Of a stretch of DNA of 64,000 bases, positions 57,889 through 64,000 are shown piece by piece. This stretch comes from Chitinophaga pinensis (GTDB lineage: Bacteria > Bacteroidota > Bacteroidia > Chitinophagales > Chitinophagaceae), in the NCBI GenBank assembly GCA_945865645.1, contig CAMBEI010000001.1:1-64000 (forward strand). Reading direction: 5' to 3'. Within the stretch, counting starts at the first letter, position 1, and each line of letters starts with the position of its first letter. The notes under the pieces were generated by a model. The model searched no databases and was not told where the DNA came from. It worked only from the letters and a program-made list of their open reading frames with translations. The translations under genes were made by a program, and so were the position numbers.

Positions 57889-59175
57889 CTATTTTATAAC
57901 TTTCAGCTTTACCATTTCAATACGGGTATCACTTACATTTAATATATCAATTTCGTAATTGCCAATAGTAATATGATCTTTTAATATTGGAATTTGCTCA
58001 TGGTTTTTAATAATATAACCCGATAGAGTTTCCGTTTCTTCATCATCAGGAAAAATTAATTTATATTTTTCCGTAATAAAATCTAGTTCTATCCGTCCAC
58101 TAAAAATATATTCATTGCTACCTAATTGCTTGTCAACAAATTCTTCTGTATCGTATTCGTCTTTTATTTCTCCAAATATTTCTTCTAGCAAATCTTCCAT
58201 TGTAACAATGCCAGCGGTGCCGCCAAACTCGTCAATTACCCAAGCAATAGATTTCCTTTCTTTACTAAATTTATTCATCAAGTCGGTAACACGCATACTT
58301 ACGGGCACAGTAGGTATGGGTAATAAAATTTCTTTTACCGATGCCGGATGATTAAACAGATCTAGCTGATGTATATAACCTATAATAGTATCAATATTTT
58401 CTTCATAAACAACTAGTTTACTCAAATGTGTATGTATAAATTTTGTTTTTACTTCTTCCATCGAAGCGTTACTTTGTATTCCTTTAATTTCTCTCCGTGG
58501 TATAAGGCATTCCCGCAATTTTGTTTCGCTAAGTGCTAAAGCGTTTTCAAATAACTCCTTGTTTAATTCACTACTCTGCTCTTCTTCGTAATTTTTACTT
58601 TGCTTAATAAAGTGCTCTAAATCCACTTTGCTAAAGATGTCTTTTTTGTCATTTATTTTTACATTTAACACGTATTTCAATATCCATTCTGCAGTATTTA
58701 CTAAATTACTACCTATCGAAGAAAACATCCAATAAAATAGCTGAACGATTATACTGATGCTGTTTGAACTAAGTATGCTGCTGTTGCGCGCTCTAAAAAA
58801 AGCTTTGAATAAAAATTCAATAAAAAGAACGATTAGTGTAGAGAGTATAGTTTCAACAAATAATTTAATATAATCAACAGAATTAGTAAAAGAATCAGGC
58901 AAATTATCTTTAATCCATAACCAGATTGGCGAAAGCATATCTACAACTAATAAACCATAAACTACAAAAACAAGATTGATGCCTACCAGAGTTGTGCCAA
59001 TAAATTTGGCGGGTCGATCGGCATAAAAACCCCATACCTTACCGCTTTTGGTGCCTTGTTTTCTATTTAATTCTATAGAAAGTTTATTTGCAGAAATAAA
59101 TGCAATTTCAATGCCTGCAAAAAAACCGATTAATAGTAGTGAAACAAAAATTGCTATGAGGGCTATCCAATCCAT
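57889..59175 (-). CDS. CNNM/HlyC family membrane protein with CBS domains (GldE-like)
   Basis: 428 aa; four TMs, CLIPRREIKGI, VIDEFGGTAGIVTMEDLLEEIFGEIKDEYDTEE. Confidence 0.9.
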   Translation of the reverse strand: MDWIALIAIFVSLLLIGFFAGIEIAFISANKLSIELNRKQGTKSGKVWGFYADRPAKFIGTTLVGINLVFVVYGLLVVDMLSPIWLWIKDNLPDSFTNSVDYIKLFVETILSTLIVLFIEFLFKAFFRARNSSILSSNSISIIVQLFYWMFSSIGSNLVNTAEWILKYVLNVKINDKKDIFSKVDLEHFIKQSKNYEEEQSSELNKELFENALALSETKLRECLIPRREIKGIQSNASMEEVKTKFIHTHLSKLVVYEENIDTIIGYIHQLDLFNHPASVKEILLPIPTVPVSMRVTDLMNKFSKERKSIAWVIDEFGGTAGIVTMEDLLEEIFGEIKDEYDTEEFVDKQLGSNEYIFSGRIELDFITEKYKLIFPDDEETETLSGYIIKNHEQIPILKDHITIGNYEIDILNVSDTRIEMVKLKVIK

Positions 59176-59207
59176 ATTTTAATAATAAGCATGCGTTTTA
59201 AACGGAT

Positions 59208-59786
59208 TTAGCGATTGATAAAATCGGATACAATAGCTTTTGCTTCACTACAAGATCGATCTAATTCGTCATTAGTAATGATCTTATTAAATTGATCTTT
59301 AAACGAGAGCTCATAGGTAGCTTTGTTTACCCTATCGGCCAGCGATTCTGCTGTTTCTGTACCTCTACTTTCCAGCCTAATTTTTAATTCCTCAATAGAG
59401 GGCGTTTGTATAAAAAGGCTAAGTGAAGTATCAGGGTATTGCTGTTGCACATGAATAGCCCCTTTTACATCAATATCTAAAATAGGAATTTTATGTTCTA
59501 ACCAAATTTTTTCGACTTCAGATTTTAGGGTGCCATAATATTTTCCTTCGTACACCATTTCCCATTCTATAAATTCATTATGTTTAATTTTGTATTTAAA
59601 ATCATCGGTACTCATAAAATGATAATCTACACCATTTTGCTCATCACCTCTAAGCTTACGCGTAGCTGCCGAAACGGAAAAAGTAAGTTGAGGAAAAGAC
59701 TTCATGAGGTATTTGGTAATAGATGTTTTACCTGCTCCCGATGGGGCGGTAATTATTATAAGCTTATTGTAATTATTCATTTGCAA
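59208..59786 (-). CDS. gmk: Guanylate kinase
   Basis: 192 aa; IITAPSGAGKTSITKYLM, FSVSAATRKLRGDEQNGVDYHFMS. Confidence 0.97.
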   Translation of the reverse strand: MQMNNYNKLIIITAPSGAGKTSITKYLMKSFPQLTFSVSAATRKLRGDEQNGVDYHFMSTDDFKYKIKHNEFIEWEMVYEGKYYGTLKSEVEKIWLEHKIPILDIDVKGAIHVQQQYPDTSLSLFIQTPSIEELKIRLESRGTETAESLADRVNKATYELSFKDQFNKIITNDELDRSCSEAKAIVSDFINR

Positions 59787-59830
59787 TGAATTTTTTTAAT
59801 TTTTTATCTATACCTAAAATAAGATTATTC

Positions 59831-61138
59831 TTAATTAATTCTTTTAATATCTGCTCCAATATTTTTTAATCGTGCATCTATTTGCTGGTAACCTCTATCA
59901 ATCTGTTCAATATTTTGAATAGTGCTTTTCCCCTGTGCACTTAATGCTGCTATCAATAAGGCTACACCAGCGCGTATATCCGGACTGCTCATAGTTATAC
60001 CCCGTAATTGCTGCTCTCTTTCCAAGCCTATTACTACAGCTCGGTGAGGGTCGCATAAAATAATTTGAGCGCCCATGTCAATCAGCTTATCAACAAAAAA
60101 CAAACGGCTTTCAAACATTTTTTGATGAATAAGAACACTCCCTTTTGCCTGTATTGCCGTTACTAAAACTATGCTTATTAAATCAGGTGTAAAACCAGGC
60201 CAAGGATGATCATAAATAGTTAATACACTGCCATCCATATATTTTTGTATCTCATAAAATTCCTGTGCAGGAATATGAATATCGTCGCCTCTAAAATTTA
60301 ACTGAATGCCAAGTTGTTGAAATCTTTCAGGTATAATGCCCAAATATTCAATGCCTGCATTTTTAATGGTGATATCACTTTGTGTCATCGCCGCCAAACC
60401 AATAAAAGAGCCAACCTCAATCATATCTGGCAGCATTTGATGTTCTGTTCCACGCAAGGTCTCAACACCTATTATGGTTAATCGATTGCTTCCAATACCA
60501 CTAATTTTTGCTCCCATTCGATTGAGCATTTTACAAAGCTGTTGAATATAAGGTTCGCAAGCGGCATTATAAATGGTAGTAGTGCCTAAAGCCATAGACG
60601 CGGCCATTAAAATATTGGCTGTACCAGTAACACTGGGTTCATCCAATAAAATATCAGCTCCTTTTAATCCTGTAGTTTGTAAATGAAAAAATCCGTCATT
60701 AGAATCATAAGAAAATTTTGCTCCAAGTTTTTCAAAGCCAATGATATGGGTATCTAGTCTTCTCCTCCCAATTTTATCTCCACCCGGTTTAGGTATAAAA
60801 GCTTTTTTAAAACGAGCAAGTAATGGACCAGCAAGCATAACCGATCCGCGTAGTTTAGCACTTTTTTTGTGGTAAGCTTCACTATGTAAGTAATCAACAT
60901 CAACGTCATTGGCTTCAAAAATGCAAGTGTTTCTAGTTTGTCTATCAATCTTAACTTTCATTTCGCCAAGTAATTCAATCAACAGATTAACATCTAATAT
61001 GTCTGGAATATTAGTAATGGTAATTTTTTCTGCACTCAACAATACGGCTGAAATAATTTGCAGTGCTTCGTTTTTGGCGCCCTGTGGGGTTATCTCTCCC
61101 GAAAGTTTTTTCCCGCCTATTACTTCAAATGATTGCAT
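59831..61138 (-). CDS. murA: UDP-N-acetylglucosamine 1-carboxyvinyltransferase
   Basis: 435 aa; GGKKLSGEITPQGAKNEALQIISAVLL, DIRAGVALLIAALSAQGKSTIQNIEQIDRGYQQID. Confidence 0.95.
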   Translation of the reverse strand: MQSFEVIGGKKLSGEITPQGAKNEALQIISAVLLSAEKITITNIPDILDVNLLIELLGEMKVKIDRQTRNTCIFEANDVDVDYLHSEAYHKKSAKLRGSVMLAGPLLARFKKAFIPKPGGDKIGRRRLDTHIIGFEKLGAKFSYDSNDGFFHLQTTGLKGADILLDEPSVTGTANILMAASMALGTTTIYNAACEPYIQQLCKMLNRMGAKISGIGSNRLTIIGVETLRGTEHQMLPDMIEVGSFIGLAAMTQSDITIKNAGIEYLGIIPERFQQLGIQLNFRGDDIHIPAQEFYEIQKYMDGSVLTIYDHPWPGFTPDLISIVLVTAIQAKGSVLIHQKMFESRLFFVDKLIDMGAQIILCDPHRAVVIGLEREQQLRGITMSSPDIRAGVALLIAALSAQGKSTIQNIEQIDRGYQQIDARLKNIGADIKRIN

Positions 61139-61183
61139 TCCAATTTTTTAATCTGCTAATTAATTCAAACCTAAATTAAAAAA

Positions 61184-61207
61184 ACCTGACGTTTAAAAAC
61201 ATCAGGT
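61184..61207 (-). terminator. Intrinsic terminator of the DUF4290 gene (minus strand)
   Basis: On the minus strand ACCTGA(TG)TTTTTAAACGTCAGGT followed by TTTTTTTAATTT. Confidence 0.65.
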
Positions 61208-61242
61208 ACTTATTTATTAATTCATTTTGATAGAAATAAGTA

Positions 61243-61998
61243 TTAATACCTTTTTTTAAAATTCCTGTTATTATTTCTATTATCATTACCACTTCTGTTA
61301 TCTCTAACGCCGCTTCTATTATCTCTACTTCCTGTATTATTTCTGTTATCTCGCCCACCTGTATTGCCACGGCCACCAAAGTTTTTACGATATCCGCCTG
61401 TACCGCGTTTTCCATAATCGTCCCTATCATCACGTGTATCAACCTGGTGTTTAACAAACGGACGATTATTAAATTGCAGCTCGCCGTTGGTCATGTTAGA
61501 TAATTCTCCTTGTATGGTATCATCATGTACTAGTTCTTTATGCCAGTTGCTGTAAGTAAGTTTCATGTAATATGCCACCGCATTAGCAAAACCTTGTTTC
61601 TTTTCGGGATTTTCTTCCTTTAGTGCTTTATCAATAACTACTTCAATATTTTTTCCTAGATGATTAAAACGGGGATATCTTTTTGGATAGCGTAAACGCT
61701 CTGGCTTAGCCTTTAAAGTTTCGCGCGTTGGAATTGGATAGGGACTTTCTACATCAAGGGTGAAATCACTTATCAAAAAAAGATGATCCCATAATTTATG
61801 CCGAAAATCTTCCACGTTTTTTAAATGCGGGTTTAAAAAACCCATCAATTCTATTACCGCAAATGCATTACGTTGTCTTTCTTCTTTTTCTTCAATAGTT
61901 AGCAAGTATTCTACCATTTTTTGAATATGTCTGCCATATTCTCTCATGATTAGAAAATTCCTGGTAGTATTGTACTCCATGTTTTCTATGTTCAGCAT
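61243..61998 (-). CDS. DUF4290 domain-containing protein with Gly/Arg/Asn-rich C-terminal tail
   Basis: 251 aa; NMEYNTTRNFLIMREYGRHIQKMVEYLL..., tail GRGNTGGRDNRNNTGSRDNRSGVRDNRSGNDNRNNNRNFKKRY. Confidence 0.92.
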   Translation of the reverse strand: MLNIENMEYNTTRNFLIMREYGRHIQKMVEYLLTIEEKEERQRNAFAVIELMGFLNPHLKNVEDFRHKLWDHLFLISDFTLDVESPYPIPTRETLKAKPERLRYPKRYPRFNHLGKNIEVVIDKALKEENPEKKQGFANAVAYYMKLTYSNWHKELVHDDTIQGELSNMTNGELQFNNRPFVKHQVDTRDDRDDYGKRGTGGYRKNFGGRGNTGGRDNRNNTGSRDNRSGVRDNRSGNDNRNNNRNFKKRY

Positions 61999-62068
61999 AA
62001 TACAAATGTAAGCTAAACTCGTTCATTTTTCAAGCTGGAAAACAAAACAGGCCTATTTATAGCTATTT

Positions 62069-62476
62069 TTAGTTTAAATATTTCAATCTACACCAGATAT
62101 AGGCAATGACCCCTCCAAAACTATCTGCCAACCAGTCAAAAATATCAAAACTACGGTCGGGTATAAAATACTTTTGAATAAACTCGGTGGCAAGGCCCCA
62201 AATACAGACAGATATGACAATTTTAATGGCCGTACTCTTTTTTGCCTTATTCGCTATAGGTAATTTGGCAACTGGATAAATAAATAAAAAACTGAGCACT
62301 GTAAACAAAGAAGCATGAATCCATTTGTCAAAATACGTTACGTTTAACAAACTTACCTCTGGAGGAATTACAGATGCGGGTAAACAAATTAATAGGAGCA
62401 CAAGAAAAAACCAGATAATACCTGGGATAAATTTTTTAACTTGCGACTCGTTTAATGGAGTTGACTGATTACTCAT
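62069..62476 (-). CDS. VanZ family protein
   Basis: 135 aa; FDKWIHASLFTVLSFLFIY, TEFIQKYFIPDRSFDIFDWLADSFGGVIAY. Confidence 0.9.
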   Translation of the reverse strand: MSNQSTPLNESQVKKFIPGIIWFFLVLLLICLPASVIPPEVSLLNVTYFDKWIHASLFTVLSFLFIYPVAKLPIANKAKKSTAIKIVISVCIWGLATEFIQKYFIPDRSFDIFDWLADSFGGVIAYIWCRLKYLN

Positions 62477-62489
62477 GAATCATGTATTT

Positions 62490-62867
62490 CTATCCTACAG
62501 ATGCTGCGTAAACCTCGGCATTCATTAACTTTTCAAAATCTGTAACATCATTAACAGTCATTTTTACCATCCACCCTTTACCATATGGATCGTTGTTAAC
62601 CAGCTCGGGTTGGCCATCAAGTGAAGAATTTGTTTCGGTAATAGTGCCTGCAACAGGTAAAAAAAGATCACTTACGGTTTTAACCGCTTCTACAGATCCA
62701 AATACACTTTCGGCAGCTAATGCTTTACCCTTTGCGCTAATATCAATATACACAATATCACCCAACTCGTGTTGAGCAAAATCGGTAATACCAATCGTTG
62801 CCGTAGTACCCTCTAAAGAAACCCATTCGTGATCTTTGGTGTATCTCAGATTTGCTGGAAAATTCAT
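62490..62867 (-). CDS. gcvH: Glycine cleavage system protein H
   Basis: 125 aa; LRYTKDHEWVSLEG, FGSVEAVKTVSDLFLPVAGTITETN (lipoyl Lys). Confidence 0.97.
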   Translation of the reverse strand: MNFPANLRYTKDHEWVSLEGTTATIGITDFAQHELGDIVYIDISAKGKALAAESVFGSVEAVKTVSDLFLPVAGTITETNSSLDGQPELVNNDPYGKGWMVKMTVNDVTDFEKLMNAEVYAASVG

Positions 62868-62939
62868 TTTATATATAATTTGTTGTTAACTAAATCATAT
62901 GCAAATTAAGCATTTATCCCCATAGCTGCCAGAGATATC

Positions 62940-63701
62940 TTATTTTATCACCTCTATATACATATGTATATTGCTTAAAGGACGGTCGTACATTGATTTT
63001 TGTGCCGAAGCTATTTTATCAATAATATTAAGACCACTTTCTACCTCTCCAAATACGGTATAATCCATATCTAAAAAAGGAGTTCCCCCAATTGACTTAT
63101 ATAAATTGCGTTTTTTTAAACTATACTTTATACCTTTTTGCATTTCAATCATATTTAATTCATCGTCAGTTATCTTTTTTCCTTGAACTATATAAAATTG
63201 GCAACCACTGCTGGCTTTTTCTGGATTGTTAGTTCTGGCAGCCGCAAGCGCCCCTTTTTTATGAAATAAGGCAGTATCAAATTCGGCAGGAATAGTATAA
63301 CCTATATCGCCATTACCCAACATATCATTTGGTTGGGCATTTTTACTTTTGGGGTCGCCACCCTGTATCATAAAACCATTAATAATTCGGTGAAATAAAA
63401 GACTATCAAAAAAATGTGCGCTAGCTAGCTTAATGAAATTATCTCGATGCAAAGGTGTTTTATCATATAAGCGGACAATCATAACGCCTGAGTCGGTGGT
63501 AACTTTAACCCTTAACCCAGGCATAGTTAATGGCTTTTTAGTATTGGTTACAGGGTTTATTATTTTTTTTACAACGGTGGTTTTAATACCAGTTTTTTGC
63601 GCTACAGATTTTTTAATAACAGGCTTTGTAACTTGCGCATTCGTATTTAATGCAAAAAACGATACCAGTAAAAATGTAATTAAGGTTTTCATTTTATTCA
63701 T
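62940..63701 (-). CDS. Peptidylprolyl isomerase (cyclophilin type), secreted
   Basis: 253 aa; LLFHRIINGFMIQGGDPKSKNAQPNDMLG, ASSGCQFYIVQGK, DMDYTVFGEVESGLNIIDKIA. Confidence 0.95.
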   Translation of the reverse strand: MNKMKTLITFLLVSFFALNTNAQVTKPVIKKSVAQKTGIKTTVVKKIINPVTNTKKPLTMPGLRVKVTTDSGVMIVRLYDKTPLHRDNFIKLASAHFFDSLLFHRIINGFMIQGGDPKSKNAQPNDMLGNGDIGYTIPAEFDTALFHKKGALAAARTNNPEKASSGCQFYIVQGKKITDDELNMIEMQKGIKYSLKKRNLYKSIGGTPFLDMDYTVFGEVESGLNIIDKIASAQKSMYDRPLSNIHMYIEVIK

Positions 63702-63710
63702 AAAAAATAA

Positions 63711-64000
63711 TTAATCGATAAAATTTTGGTTTTGAAAGTATAATAAAATATGGTCTTTTAAAAAGTTTTCCTGCTCAATCATTATAAAACCAGGTAACGG
63801 CTTTAGCTGTTTAAAATGTGGCCATCCTTCTTCATCGTTTCCTTCTGGTAAGTAATACCCACTTAACGAAAGTACGGTACAAACAGCAATGTGCATTAAG
63901 TCTTGTTTTTCTTCTTTGCTAAAATCATGCTTACCACTACCTAGTTCCTGTATGCCAATTAAAAAAAGAATACCATCCATATCTGGTTTTATTCCAAAAC
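63711..64000 (-). CDS. Conserved hypothetical protein, 5' end beyond the window
   Basis: Frame stays open past the listed ATG (63980) to the edge: FGIKPDMDGILFLIGIQELGSGKHDFSKEEKQDLMHIAVCTVLSLSGYY. Confidence 0.8.
   Translation of the reverse strand, partial: FGIKPDMDGILFLIGIQELGSGKHDFSKEEKQDLMHIAVCTVLSLSGYYLPEGNDEEGWPHFKQLKPLPGFIMIEQENFLKDHILLYFQNQNFID

Noticed and set aside
1-64000. tRNA/rRNA genes, CRISPR arrays, transposases, toxin-antitoxin or phage-defence genes
   Set aside because: None recognised by eye on either strand; a tRNAscan/Infernal and HMM run would be needed to exclude subtle cases

Overview
The window is a low-GC chromosomal segment from a Bacteroidota bacterium. It is most likely Chitinophagaceae-like, judging from gliding/T9SS genes (gldH, porG-like, gldC, gldE-like), DUF4290, and TAnnTTTG-type -7 promoter elements. 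Most of it is housekeeping: serC, pheS, uppS-bamA-skp-skp-murI, rpmH/rnpA/yidD, sod, tadA, dusB, cdsA-psd, nadK, gmk, murA, gcvH, a two-component system and a TetR-controlled RND efflux operon. The most distinctive accessory block is 1303-8105, which looks like a compact sulfur-metabolism island: TauE/SafE exporter, a decayed TPMT-type methyltransferase, a CstB-like MBL-rhodanese-rhodanese protein, a split YeeE/YedE transporter pair, a TsdA-like dihaem cytochrome c and a Tat-type SoxB-like/5'-nucleotidase-family protein. I also see three decaying genes (TPMT, DUF2891, a T9SS-sorted secreted protein), two unlisted small genes (rpmH and a 59-aa Cys-rich secreted peptide), a 17-bp inverted repeat over the TetR promoter, a 34-bp perfect palindrome, a candidate small RNA with an intrinsic terminator, and several promoters so close to start codons that leaderless transcripts are likely. 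No tRNA, rRNA, CRISPR array, transposase or prophage was recognised. All family calls come from reading motifs by eye; no database search was run.
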